A stretch of DNA of 64,000 nucleotides from Bradyrhizobium viridifuturi (GTDB taxonomy: Bacteria > Pseudomonadota > Alphaproteobacteria > Rhizobiales > Xanthobacteraceae), in assembly GCF_001238275.1 (NCBI RefSeq), contig NZ_LGTB01000022.1, positions 62,001 through 126,000 on the forward strand, written 5' to 3'. A program made the translations under genes and the position numbers. Positions 28,371-37,063 of this stretch are shown here, piece after piece. Numbering within the stretch: the stretch's first letter is position 1; each line of letters begins with the position of its first letter. A model generated the notes under the pieces. The model ran no database searches. It saw only the letters and a list, made by a program, of their open reading frames with translations, and was not told the DNA's origin.

Positions 28371-28386
28371 GCAACCAAATGGTTGC
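28371..28386 (-). promoter_or_regulatory. palindromic operator of the ArsR-SRPBCC operon
   Basis: GCAACCA-AA-TGGTTGC, perfect 7-bp arms. The ACCA/TGGT core is what I recall for operators of ArsR genes paired with SRPBCC genes. It lies 14 bp upstream of the repressor start. Confidence 0.75.
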
Positions 28387-28476
28387 ATGTCAAGAGCGTG
28401 TGTTTTGGCATCGATATCGCCGTGCTAGCGTCACGCGCAGCCAACGCAGATTGGCAGGGAACTCGGGGTGGTGCGC

Positions 28477-29919
28477 ATGGGTGGTCGCGTTACGGCGGTT
28501 TGCTGCACATTCTTTCTCGCTCTGTTCGCACATGGTGCGAGCGCCCAGCAGAAGATCGGCGATCCGCCAGAAGCCTCCAACATGAGGCTGGTTGGAACCA
28601 ACGATCTGCAGGCGCGCAGCGCCTATCAGCCGACCATCCATCACCAGGGCGATCGCTGGATCGCCTATATCGGCCACCACGGCGGCACCGACGACATGCC
28701 CGATCCGGTCAACCCGATGACCGGCAGGCCCGAACCAAATGGCACCTCGATCGTCGACGTCACCGATCCCGCGCATCCGAAGTACTTGCGACACATCCCG
28801 GGCCAGGAGGGCAAGTACGAATCCGGCGGCGCGCAGATGGTGCGGGTCTGCAACGGCAAAGACCTGCCGAAGGGCGATCGCAACGCGGTCTACATGCTGC
28901 GCACCTTCGGCAGCGAGGCGCATGAGATCTGGAACGTGGCCGACCCCGCCAATCCCGTGCTGCTCGCCCGGATCGGTGACGGGCTAAAGGACACGCACAA
29001 GAATTTCTGGGAGTGCAACACCGGCATCGCCTACCTGGTTTCGGGCGCGCCGGATTGGCGCACCCGTCGCATGACGCAAATCTATGATCTCTCCGATCCC
29101 GCACATCCCGTGAAGATCAGGGATTTCGGTCTACCCGGGCAGGAGCCGGGCGCGATCGGCGCGGTGCCGACCGAACTGCACGGCCCGATCTCGACCGAGC
29201 CGCAGGGCAACCGGGTCTATTTCGGCTACGGCACCAACAAGGGCGGCTTCCTGCAGATCGTCGATCGCGAGAAGCTTCTGAACGGGCCGAAGGACCCGAC
29301 GCCGGACAATCTGAAATTCCCGGAGATCGCACGGATGCCGCTGTCGGCGATGAACGGCGCGCACACGGTGTTCCCGATGCCTGGCATGCCGATCGCGGAA
29401 TTCGCGCACGACAAGGACGGCAAGACCCGCGACATCGTGATGATCGTGGACGAGGCGATCCAGAATGAATGCGGCGAAGCGCGGCAGATGGTGTGGTTCG
29501 CCGACGTCACCACCGAGGCGCAGCCGATGATGATCTCGAGCTACACCGTACCGGAAGCCTCCGGCGGGTTCTGCGAGCGCGGCGGCCGGTTCGGCTCGCA
29601 TTCGTCGAACGAGAGCATGGCGCCGGTCTATTACAAGAAGCTCGCCTTCATCGCTTTCTTCAACGCCGGTGTCCGCGCGCTCGACATCCGCGATCCCTAT
29701 CACCCCAAAGAGGTCGGCTACTTCATTCCCGCAATCACCGCGGCGACCGACAAGCGCTGCGTCACCATAGACGGCAAGGCGCGCTGCAAGGTCGCGATCC
29801 AAACCAACAATGTCGAGACTGACGATCGCGGCTACATCTATGCGGTCGACCGCGCCAATACCGGCCTGCACATCCTCGAACTGACCGGCGCGGCACGCGC
29901 CATCGCCGGTCTGCCGTGA
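28477..29919 (+). CDS. secreted LVIVD-repeat beta-propeller-like protein
   Basis: About 480 residues. A signal peptide (VTAVCCTFFLALFAHGASA) precedes repeats of the form GTSIVDVTDPAHPKYLR, HEIWNVADPANPVLLA, TQIYDLSDPAHPVKIRD and GVRALDIRDPYHPKEVGY, the LVIVD repeat thought to build a beta-propeller. GAHTVFPMPGMPIAEF and SHSSNESMAPVYY are histidine-containing loops that could bind a metal, but this is a guess. Start is ATG at 28477 or GTG at 28468. It overlaps the next gene by 4 bp. Confidence 0.85.
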   Translation: MGGRVTAVCCTFFLALFAHGASAQQKIGDPPEASNMRLVGTNDLQARSAYQPTIHHQGDRWIAYIGHHGGTDDMPDPVNPMTGRPEPNGTSIVDVTDPAHPKYLRHIPGQEGKYESGGAQMVRVCNGKDLPKGDRNAVYMLRTFGSEAHEIWNVADPANPVLLARIGDGLKDTHKNFWECNTGIAYLVSGAPDWRTRRMTQIYDLSDPAHPVKIRDFGLPGQEPGAIGAVPTELHGPISTEPQGNRVYFGYGTNKGGFLQIVDREKLLNGPKDPTPDNLKFPEIARMPLSAMNGAHTVFPMPGMPIAEFAHDKDGKTRDIVMIVDEAIQNECGEARQMVWFADVTTEAQPMMISSYTVPEASGGFCERGGRFGSHSSNESMAPVYYKKLAFIAFFNAGVRALDIRDPYHPKEVGYFIPAITAATDKRCVTIDGKARCKVAIQTNNVETDDRGYIYAVDRANTGLHILELTGAARAIAGLP

Positions 29920-30461
29920 GCTTTTTCATGACGCGCTCGTGGCCGCTCATCGTGGCGATGTTCCTGGCGCTCGGCGGCCTCTCGGCCGTGGCCGGTTACG
30001 AGATGGCGCCGCCGCGGGCCGCGCATTGGCGCGAGATCGCCTGGCCGTTCCCGCGCGACGGTTGGCCCGCCGGCCGCGCCTTCCGTTGCGGCTCCACGGA
30101 GTGCGGCACCGAGGTCGAGGTCTATCTCAGGCCGAAGCTCGGCTTCTGCAACTGCGACAGCGGCGTCGCCGATGACGATGAGGTCGACCGCGTCGCCGAT
30201 GTCGACATGATCAGCCCGCGGTTTGTGCCGCGCAAGGCGGGCGACGCTGTGCGGGTGGCGGACATGCCGGGACGGATCAGGGCCTATGATCTCGATGGCC
30301 ACCGCACCGCGATCGGCATCGCGGTGTCGCATCGCTGCGATCTGATGGCGGTGGCGGCGCAGGGGAGTGGTGATGCCGCGCGGGTCCAGCAAACGACGTT
30401 GAAGTTTCTGGAGGGGCGAGAGATCAGAACGTGGATGGCCGCGGCCATGGAAGGGCGTTGA
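29916..30461 (+). CDS. small exported protein with cysteine motifs, unknown function
   Basis: 181 residues. An N-terminal signal anchor (WPLIVAMFLALGGLSAVAGY) is followed by FRCGSTECGTEVEVYLRPK and GFCNCDSGVADDD, giving four closely spaced cysteines. No family is recognised. The GTG start at 29916 overlaps the stop of the LVIVD gene (GTGA); an ATG at 29928 is an alternative. The pairing suggests the two periplasmic proteins work together. Confidence 0.72.
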   Translation: MSFFMTRSWPLIVAMFLALGGLSAVAGYEMAPPRAAHWREIAWPFPRDGWPAGRAFRCGSTECGTEVEVYLRPKLGFCNCDSGVADDDEVDRVADVDMISPRFVPRKAGDAVRVADMPGRIRAYDLDGHRTAIGIAVSHRCDLMAVAAQGSGDAARVQQTTLKFLEGREIRTWMAAAMEGR

Positions 30462-30469
30462 GCGCCGCG

Positions 30470-30633
30470 CTCCCATTCACCTCGCCCCGCCTGCGGGGAG
30501 AGGCATAGGCCGCCTTCGGCGGCCGTCCCAAAGAACGCCGAAGCGAAGCTTCGGCTGTGTCGCATCGTCGGATGCGATCCGGGTGAGGGGGACAGGTTCA
30601 ACCCGCAAGAGCGGGGCGAGGGAGCAGAGATGT
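30470..30633. repeat. composite palindromic intergenic repeat
   Basis: Several hairpins in a row: CCCCGCCTGCGGGG, GGCCGCC-TTC-GGCGGCC, CCGAAGC/GCTTCGG, and a closing CCCGCAAGAGCGGGGCGAGG. The CTCCCC/GGGGAG elements are shared with 1341-1463, 31329-31358 and 48991-49025. No gene lies here. Confidence 0.7.
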
Positions 30634-30688
30634 TTCCTTGTCGGCTGCTCGCGTGCATAATGGCAGCAAAGAACCAGAAGAGCCCCCC

Positions 30689-31306
30689 ATGTCCCTGCAA
30701 GCCTATTTCGCCTTCGTCGCCGCCTGCATCGCGCTGGCGCTGTTGCCCGGTCCGATCGTCACGATGGTGATCGCCAACGGGCTGCGCTACGGCACGCGCG
30801 CTGCGCTCACCAACGTGCTGGGCGCGCAGGTCGGGCTTGCGATCGTGATCGGCATCGTCGCGGTCGGCCTGACCTCGCTGATGGCGACCATGGGCTATTG
30901 GTTCAACTGGGTGCGCTTTGCCGGCGCCGCTTACCTGGTCTGGCTCGGCATCAAGCTGATCCGCTCGCCGGTCGAGGGCGTAGGCACCGACGACAAGCCG
31001 CCGCCGCCGCGCGGCGGCTTCTTCCTGCAGGGCTTTCTGGTGCTGCTCTCGAACCCGAAGGTGCTGGTGTTCTTCGGCGCGTTCATTCCGCAGTTCATGG
31101 ATATGGACAAGCCGCATCTGCCGCAAGTGGCGCTGCTCGGCGTCACCTTCATGGCGACCGCGGTGCTGACCGATGCCGCCTACGCGCTGGCCGCCGGCCG
31201 CGCCCGAAAGTTCTTCTCCAAGGAGCGGACGCGACTGATGTCGCGCATCTCAGGCGGCTTCATGATCGGCGGCGGCATCTGGCTGGCGCTGACCCGGGCG
31301 CGGTGA
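30689..31306 (+). CDS. LysE family amino-acid exporter
   Basis: 205 residues, six helices. LALLPGPIVTMVIANGLRYG holds the conserved PGP motif of the LysE/RhtB family, followed by GYWFNWVRFAGAAYLVWLG and GFLVLLSNPKVLVFFGAF. Exports a neutral or basic amino acid or a related metabolite; the substrate is not predictable. The ATG at 30689 is preferred to one at 30638 because the first helix begins there. Confidence 0.92.
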   Translation: MSLQAYFAFVAACIALALLPGPIVTMVIANGLRYGTRAALTNVLGAQVGLAIVIGIVAVGLTSLMATMGYWFNWVRFAGAAYLVWLGIKLIRSPVEGVGTDDKPPPPRGGFFLQGFLVLLSNPKVLVFFGAFIPQFMDMDKPHLPQVALLGVTFMATAVLTDAAYALAAGRARKFFSKERTRLMSRISGGFMIGGGIWLALTRAR

Positions 31307-31328
31307 GAGTCTGCGCGCCCTCTGCTTC

Positions 31329-31358
31329 ACCTCTCCCCGTAAGAACGGGGCGAGGGAG
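31329..31358. repeat. short hairpin of the CTCCCC/GGGGAG repeat family
   Basis: CCCCGT, AAGA, ACGGGG (31335-31350) within CTCTCCCCGT...GGGGCGAGGGAG. It follows the LysE stop and lies between convergent genes, so it may double as a terminator. Confidence 0.55.
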
Positions 31359-31396
31359 CGCAGCGCCGTCGCTCTCCGACCTGGTCGCATCACGCG

Positions 31397-32320
31397 CTAC
31401 GTCGCGATCCGCTCCATTACGTCGCGCACCAGGCCGGTTAGCAGCTCGAGCTTGTAGCCGGTCATCGGCAGCGGCTTGGCTCCCGATGTTGCCAGCTCGG
31501 CGGCTTGTGCGATGGTCGCGGCAGTGGCCGGCTTTCCCTCCAGCGCAGTCGCGCATGCGGTGAGCTGCAGCGGCACCGGCGCGATGCCGCCGACGGCGAT
31601 GTGGACCTCTCGGAATGTGCCGCCTGATATCACCGCCCGCGCGCAGACCTCGACCAGCGGCCATTCCGCATAGGAGCGGCTGATGGCGCGCTTGTAGTGC
31701 GCGCACTCGCCGGCGAGCGGGGCAGGGAGCTCGATCTGCTCGATCCGTTCGCCCGGCGCAAGCAGATTGTCGGCCGCGCCGTTGCTGCCGTCGCCGAGCA
31801 GGTCGGTGATCGACAATCCGCTGCGCCGGTCGGTGGTAACCTTTGCGCCATAGGCCATCAGCGCCATCGCCATCGTCGACGGATGCGGCGCCACGCACGG
31901 ACCGAGATCGAACGCGACGTGATAGAGGTGGTTGCCCGATCGCGCCGGGCAGTCGGCGCCGCCTTTCTTGAGGCAGGCGATCTGCGGATTGCGGTAGTAC
32001 CAGCAGCGCGAGCGCTGCGCGAGGTTACCGCCGAGCGTCGCCATGTGCCGTATCTGCGGCGTGGCGAGCCCCAGTGCGGCAGCCGTGATGCCGGGATAGG
32101 CTTGGGCGAGCCGCGCGTCCGATGCGATCGCCGCGATCGCGGTCAGCGCGCCGACCCGCGCCGAGCCGTCCGCATTCCACGCGACCCCGATCGTCTCGGG
32201 ACTGGCGGTGAGATCGATCACCTCTCCGCACGACAGGCCGCTGCGGCGGCGCTCCGACAGGTCGGTGCCGGCGGCACGGAATTCGGGGGCGGTCATTGCC
32301 GGTGCAGTTGCGGCGCTCAT
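31397..32320 (-). CDS. xanthine dehydrogenase-family FAD-binding subunit
   Basis: 307 residues, CoxM-type flavin subunit of a molybdenum hydroxylase. The FAD-binding region shows ATPQIRHMATLGGNLAQRSR and a CYYRNP-like element, and the C-terminal CO dehydrogenase flavoprotein domain includes IAVGGIAPVPLQL. A four-cysteine stretch (RCWYYRNPQIACLKKGGADC) may bind an extra Fe-S cluster, as in 4-hydroxybenzoyl-CoA reductase-like subunits. The ATG overlaps the stop of the large subunit by 4 bp. Confidence 0.9.
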   Translation of the reverse strand: MSAATAPAMTAPEFRAAGTDLSERRRSGLSCGEVIDLTASPETIGVAWNADGSARVGALTAIAAIASDARLAQAYPGITAAALGLATPQIRHMATLGGNLAQRSRCWYYRNPQIACLKKGGADCPARSGNHLYHVAFDLGPCVAPHPSTMAMALMAYGAKVTTDRRSGLSITDLLGDGSNGAADNLLAPGERIEQIELPAPLAGECAHYKRAISRSYAEWPLVEVCARAVISGGTFREVHIAVGGIAPVPLQLTACATALEGKPATAATIAQAAELATSGAKPLPMTGYKLELLTGLVRDVMERIAT

Positions 32321-34998
32321 GCGGCGGTCCTCCCCTTCAGCGCGGCGACGATGCGGTCGGGCCGGATCGGAATCTCGGTGAGGCGGACGCCGATCGCATC
32401 GTGGATCGCGTTGGCGACCGCGGCAGAGGTCGGCACCGTCGAGGCCTCGCCGATGCCGACGCTGTTGCCGAGCACATGGTCGAAGCCGGCTTCGTCGAAA
32501 TGCACATCGATCTCCGGCGTGTCGGCGATCCCCGGGATGCGATAGTCCTCCATCCCCGCGGTCAGCACGTCGCCGGTCTTCGGATCGAGCTCGCGCGCTT
32601 CGTAGAGCGCGTAGCCGAGGCCCTGGATCACAGCGCCGCAGGCCTGGCTGCGCGCCAGCGCGGGAGAAGCGATCTTGCCGACCGCGATGCCGGTGTGGAC
32701 GTTGAGCACGCGGACATGGCCGAGCCAGGTGTCGACCTCGACCTCGATCACCTGCACCGAGCTCGGCACGCCGGCGCCGACCGCGATGTTGGAGAAGCGG
32801 CGCATCATCCAGCCGAACACCATGCCCATCAGGCCGACCTCGCGCAGCGGCGAGCGGATGCCGGGCGCGGTGTTCTTGCCGTCCTCGCCGCGCGTCTCGA
32901 CGACGGCGATATCGGGCGAGCGCGCGATCAGCTCGCGCCAGGGCGCGTTCGAGCCGGGCGCAGGCTTTCGTGTCGCCTGTTCGAGGATTTGAGCCTTCAG
33001 TTTCCGCACCGCCTGCAAGGTCGGCGGCATCACCGAGGCGGTGACGCGGCTGCCGCCGGAGCCGGGCCCTTCGGGCAGCGAGGAATCGCCGATCCGCACA
33101 TCGATGTCAGACGGTTCGAGATCGAACTCGCGCGCGATGGTGTCGGCCAGCACGCTGCGGGTGCCGGTGCCGATGTCCTGCGTCGCGGTGCTGGCGACGA
33201 TGCGGCCGGCCTTGACCGCGACCTCGACCTTCACATTGGGCTGCCAGAGATAGAGCCAGTAGCCGGTGGCGACGCCGATGCCGCGGCGATAGCGGCCGGT
33301 CTGTGCCGGTTTGCGATTGCGCCAGATATCGAGCCCGGAGGCCCAGTCGTAGAGCCGCTGGCGGTTGGGATCGGGATCCCAGCGCTTGCGCAGGGCGATC
33401 GGATCGACCTTGAGCCGCTGCGCGGCCTCGTCGATCGATTGCTCCACCGCGAAGGCCATCGGCGGCCCGCCGGGGCCACGGAAGGCGGCGCCGGGCGGCA
33501 GATTGCTGATGACGTCGAAATCCGACAGGTCCTTTGCCTCGGCCGGATAGATCAGCCGTGCCAGGCCGGCGATGGTCGAATTGGTCGCGGCGCCCGTATC
33601 GGCATGCGCAGTGACGGAGAGCGCCTTCAGGCCGCCCTGGTCGGACGGCAGCAGCGCGACCTTCAGCTCCGCGGCCGGCCGATAGCCGGCGACCGAGAGC
33701 TCCTCCTGCCGGTCGTAGGCAACGCGCACCGGCGCCTTCGCCTCGCGCGCCAGCTCGATCGCAGCAATCGTCTCCGTGCCGAGGCTCGCCTTCGATCCGA
33801 AGCCGCCGCCGACGTGATCGGCGATGACACGGACCTTGTCGTGATCGAGCTTGTAGCGCTTGGCGATCTGCTCCTTCAGGTGAAACACCTGCTGGGTCGA
33901 GGCGTGCAGCGTCAGCCGGTCGCCGTCGAAGCGCGCCACCGCGGCATGGGGTTCGAGGCAGACATGCTGCTGCGTGGCGGTGCGGAAGGTGGCTTCGACC
34001 AGGAGCTTGTTATTGGCCTGGCGTGCCTCGTCGACCCAGCTGCGCGCCTTCTTGGCGCGGGTCGAGAACACCGCGGTCGGGCCGCGGATGTTCTGCTTCC
34101 ACGGCGCCGGGCCGCCGGCCGCCTCCGAGACGTTGCCGGCCCGCTTGCGGCTCGCCTTGTCGAACACCACTGGCGCGCCGTCCTTGCGTCCGGCGTCGAG
34201 CCCGACCACCGCCGGCAGCTTGTCGTAGGTCAGCTTGATCGCAGCGAGCGCGGCCAGCGCCGTCTTGCGGTCCTTTGCCGCGACCGCCGCGATCGGCTCC
34301 CCGACATAGCGCACGACCTTGTCGTCGCCGAGCAGCGACACCGCGGTGACGCCCGCGAGCGCGCGCGCCGGAGCCAGATCGAGCGCGGCGATGCGCGCAT
34401 GCGCCTCGCGCGAGCGCAGGATCAGGCCTTCGAGCTGGCCGTCATGGTTGATGTCGACGGTGTATTTCGCCGCGCCCGTCACCTTGTCGCGCGCCTCGAT
34501 GCGGGGCGCTGCGACATGGTCGCCGTCAAAGCGGCCGGCGCAGGCATCCGCGACCGCGCGGAAAATCCCGTCATAGGCGCCGCAGCGGCAGAGATGGCCG
34601 GACAGCGCCGCGCCGATCTCCTCGCGCGAGGGCACCGCCGTTCCCCTGGTCGCGCGCCATTGGTCGCAGAACGCGGTCGCCTCAACGATGAAGCCCGGCG
34701 TGCAGAAGCCGCATTGCAGGGCGTCATGCGCCATGAACGCCTTCTGCACCGGATGCAGCCCTGCGGCGCCGATGCCCTCCACCGTCGTCACCGACTTGCC
34801 GGCCGCGGCCTGCGCCGGCATCAGGCAGCTTGCGACCGGCGCGCCGTCGACCAGCACCGTGCAGGCGCCGCAGACGCCGGCGCCGCACACCAGCTTGGTG
34901 CCGGTGAGCTTGAGCTGGTCGCGCACGATGTCGATCAGCAGCGCATCGGGATCATCGGGCAGGGATTCGACGCGGCCGTTGACGGTCGTCGTGGTCAT
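32317..34998 (-). CDS. molybdenum hydroxylase, fused 2Fe-2S and molybdopterin subunit
   Basis: 893 residues. The N-terminal part is a ferredoxin domain (CGAGVCGACTVLVDG) and a second 2Fe-2S domain (CGFCTPG and CRCG). From about residue 165 the molybdopterin-binding subunit follows, with HVGGGFGSKA and the catalytic glutamate in VGIGEASTVP. In most relatives these are two polypeptides; here they are fused. Oxidises an N-heterocycle or aldehyde with electrons passed to the FAD subunit; the substrate is unknown. It overlaps both the tetR stop and the FAD-subunit start by 4 bp. Confidence 0.92.
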   Translation of the reverse strand: MTTTTVNGRVESLPDDPDALLIDIVRDQLKLTGTKLVCGAGVCGACTVLVDGAPVASCLMPAQAAAGKSVTTVEGIGAAGLHPVQKAFMAHDALQCGFCTPGFIVEATAFCDQWRATRGTAVPSREEIGAALSGHLCRCGAYDGIFRAVADACAGRFDGDHVAAPRIEARDKVTGAAKYTVDINHDGQLEGLILRSREAHARIAALDLAPARALAGVTAVSLLGDDKVVRYVGEPIAAVAAKDRKTALAALAAIKLTYDKLPAVVGLDAGRKDGAPVVFDKASRKRAGNVSEAAGGPAPWKQNIRGPTAVFSTRAKKARSWVDEARQANNKLLVEATFRTATQQHVCLEPHAAVARFDGDRLTLHASTQQVFHLKEQIAKRYKLDHDKVRVIADHVGGGFGSKASLGTETIAAIELAREAKAPVRVAYDRQEELSVAGYRPAAELKVALLPSDQGGLKALSVTAHADTGAATNSTIAGLARLIYPAEAKDLSDFDVISNLPPGAAFRGPGGPPMAFAVEQSIDEAAQRLKVDPIALRKRWDPDPNRQRLYDWASGLDIWRNRKPAQTGRYRRGIGVATGYWLYLWQPNVKVEVAVKAGRIVASTATQDIGTGTRSVLADTIAREFDLEPSDIDVRIGDSSLPEGPGSGGSRVTASVMPPTLQAVRKLKAQILEQATRKPAPGSNAPWRELIARSPDIAVVETRGEDGKNTAPGIRSPLREVGLMGMVFGWMMRRFSNIAVGAGVPSSVQVIEVEVDTWLGHVRVLNVHTGIAVGKIASPALARSQACGAVIQGLGYALYEARELDPKTGDVLTAGMEDYRIPGIADTPEIDVHFDEAGFDHVLGNSVGIGEASTVPTSAAVANAIHDAIGVRLTEIPIRPDRIVAALKGRTAA

Positions 34999-35657
34999 GA
35001 CTGTCCTCCAGTTGTCCTGCGTGTCGGCTTCTTTGCGGGCGCCGCCTTCTTGGTGGGCGGCTTCTCGGATTTCGGTACGACGCCCGCGCAGAGCGTTCGC
35101 ACCATGATCGCCATGTCCTTCAGGAACGCGTCCGCCGGCTGCATTGCCGGGTACTGCGATTTCGCTGCGTACATCGACATCTCGACCAGCCGGCCGAATT
35201 CGGCCGGCGACAGGTCTTGCGGCAGCGCGAGCTGCTGCCGGCGCACGTTCCGCGCGATCGTCGCGACCATCCGCTCCGCATATCGCGCCGCATAGGTCTG
35301 GTAGAGGTCGCGGGCGTGCACGAGGTGTTCGGAATACAGTTCCTCGAGATGCGGCGAGCCATCCAGCGATCCGATCATGGTCGACATCCGCGCGGTCATG
35401 CCCGCGGCAAGGATGTCGCCGAGATTGCCGCCCGCCGTCTCGGCTTCGGCCACGGCTGCCTCCTCGGCAGCGATCGCGGATTCATGGATGCGCTCGATCA
35501 CGGCGCGGAACAGCGCTTCCTTGGATTCGAAATGATGATAGAGCGCCTGCCGCGTCAGGCCGGCCGCCTCGGCGACCTGCTCGATCGAGGAGCGGCGAAA
35601 GCCGTGCCGGCGGAACACCAGCATGGTGGCATCGAGGATGCGGGTCTTCGGTCCCAT
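34995..35657 (-). CDS. TetR family transcriptional regulator
   Basis: 220 residues. The N-terminal helix-turn-helix reads RRSSIEQVAEAAGLTRQALY followed by HHFESKEALFRAVIE. The tail is basic and rich in Lys/Pro/Thr (PPTKKAAPAKKPTRRT), unusual for TetR and of unknown role. It is first in the operon, so the hydroxylase subunits are co-expressed with their likely repressor. An inverted repeat lies 8-36 bp upstream of the start. Confidence 0.92.
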   Translation of the reverse strand: MGPKTRILDATMLVFRRHGFRRSSIEQVAEAAGLTRQALYHHFESKEALFRAVIERIHESAIAAEEAAVAEAETAGGNLGDILAAGMTARMSTMIGSLDGSPHLEELYSEHLVHARDLYQTYAARYAERMVATIARNVRRQQLALPQDLSPAEFGRLVEMSMYAAKSQYPAMQPADAFLKDMAIMVRTLCAGVVPKSEKPPTKKAAPAKKPTRRTTGGQS

Positions 35658-35664
35658 TTGACGA

Positions 35665-35693
35665 ATTTGACAAATATAGGAGAATTGTCAAAT
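35665..35693 (-). promoter_or_regulatory. TetR operator upstream of the hydroxylase operon
   Basis: ATTTGACAA (35665-35673) and TTGTCAAAT (35685-35693), perfect 9-bp arms with 11 bases between. The AT-rich sequence stands out from its surroundings and is placed for autorepression. Confidence 0.78.
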
Positions 35694-35827
35694 CGCGATT
35701 TGGTGAGGCGGCCCGCCGCGGCGCCCGCACCCGTGTGAGCCGCGTCACGGATCGTCCCGCCCGGCCTGCGTAAAGCTTCGTCATGCAAGGGCGAGCCCGA
35801 TCGCCCGGCGCTTGCGAGGATACGGAC

Positions 35828-36061
35828 ATGACACAGGTCTATTTCCATTGCTCGAATACGCGCGGCGTGCTGATGGATCGCCGCGGCACCTCGGTCGACA
35901 ACCTCTCCGAGGCCTGCGAGGCCGCGACCCGCATGATGCGCTCGCTGGTCGCGACGGTCAGTCTGGAAGACTGGCGCGACTGGGCCGTGCATGTCAGCGA
36001 CGAGGCCGGCGAGGAGATCGTCATCCTGCCGTTCGCCTTCGTTCTCGGCAAACCGCACTGA
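35828..36061 (+). CDS. DUF6894 family small protein
   Basis: 77 residues. It begins TQVYFHCSNTRGVLMDRRG and ends WAVHVSDEAGEEIVILPFAF, the compact alpha-beta pattern of DUF6894, a family frequent in Bradyrhizobium and of unknown function. The ATG at 35828 is chosen. A 55-residue reading frame follows 9 bp later. Confidence 0.85.
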   Translation: MTQVYFHCSNTRGVLMDRRGTSVDNLSEACEAATRMMRSLVATVSLEDWRDWAVHVSDEAGEEIVILPFAFVLGKPH

Positions 36062-36070
36062 GAGGCAGCC

Positions 36071-36238
36071 ATGCCGTCATTGCTGCCTCTCTGCCGCCGC
36101 CTGAACGCGATCGCGACCGGCTGGCAGAATCTGATCGCGCGAATTCGCGATCCCTACCGCCCCGAGCTCCACTACATGCGCGGGCCGGGCCCCAAATGGC
36201 GCGCCAAGCACGCCGTTCACGCCGCGGCAGCCGGCTGA
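36071..36238 (+). CDS. small hypothetical protein, 55 residues
   Basis: It starts MPSLLPLCRRLNAIATGWQN and ends KHAVHAAAAG; basic and Trp-containing, without a membrane helix. AGAGGCAGCC before the ATG gives a plausible ribosome site. It sits 9 bp after the DUF6894 gene, so co-translation is likely. I recognise no family; the case for it rests on context. Confidence 0.45.
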   Translation: MPSLLPLCRRLNAIATGWQNLIARIRDPYRPELHYMRGPGPKWRAKHAVHAAAAG

Positions 36239-36256
36239 ACGCGGCCCCGATCCTGG

Positions 36257-36949
36257 CTAGGCCGAGCAGGTCTCGCGCATCGGGGCCGGCAGGGATTCCC
36301 AGATGCGAACCAGATCGCCGATCGAGCTCGCCTGCATCTTGCGCATCACGTTGGCGCGGTGCAGCTTTACTGTCACTTCGCTGATGCCGAGATCGAAGGC
36401 GATCTGCTTGTTCGCACGGCCGCGCGCAACCTCGTAGAGCACCCGGCGTTCGCGCGGAGAAAGCGATTCCAGCCGTCGGACCGTGCGTTCGGCGGCCCGG
36501 GCATCGGCGCGTTGCGCGAGATCCTTCCTGATCCCGGCGGTCACCGCATCCAGCAGGGTTTGATCGCGCACCGGCTTGGTCAGAAAGTCGACGGCGCCGG
36601 CCTTCATGGCCTGGACCGTCATCGGGATGTCGCCGTGGCCGGTCAGGAACACGATCGGCTTGCGCTTGCCGTTCGCTGCGAGTTGGTGCTGCAGATCGAG
36701 ACCGCTCGATCCCGGCATCCGAACGTCGAGAATCAGGCACCCGGGCCTCTCCCATACGCTTGCCGCGAACAGTTCTTGCGGCGAGGCAAAGCAGGCGCAC
36801 TCCATGCCGGCCGACAACATCAGTTCCTGCACGCCTTCGCGAACCGCCGGATCGTCGTCCACGATGATGACAAGCGGCCGCTCGGCCTCGTCGTTTGGCC
36901 GCATCCGACCCGAATCGGGGTTCTGCGACGTCTCGAGTTCATGTGTCAT
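36257..36949 (-). CDS. FixJ/NarL-type response regulator
   Basis: 230 residues. The receiver domain has the acidic pocket IIVDDDPAVREG, the phospho-acceptor D75 (LILDVRMPGSSG) and K125 (FLTKPVRD). The C-terminal LuxR-type helix-turn-helix includes LSPRERRVLYEVARGRANKQ and ISEVTVKLHRANVMRKM. It resembles FixJ and probably receives phosphate from the histidine kinase encoded 114 bp upstream. Start at 36949, or at M16 (MRPNDEAERP). Confidence 0.92.
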   Translation of the reverse strand: MTHELETSQNPDSGRMRPNDEAERPLVIIVDDDPAVREGVQELMLSAGMECACFASPQELFAASVWERPGCLILDVRMPGSSGLDLQHQLAANGKRKPIVFLTGHGDIPMTVQAMKAGAVDFLTKPVRDQTLLDAVTAGIRKDLAQRADARAAERTVRRLESLSPRERRVLYEVARGRANKQIAFDLGISEVTVKLHRANVMRKMQASSIGDLVRIWESLPAPMRETCSA

Positions 36950-37063
36950 ATCTTCCTCCTCATCGGACTAGCGCCACGCGCCAGTTCCCCGATTAGAACA
37001 GTTGCTCCGGCATCTTTGGGTCGTCACCAACGACGGCGATGACCGACGTTCGATGCGCGGTCA

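Noticed and set aside
32296..35295. A 999-codon frame opposite the molybdenum hydroxylase operon
   Set aside because: It spans three overlapping genes in antisense and has no domain.
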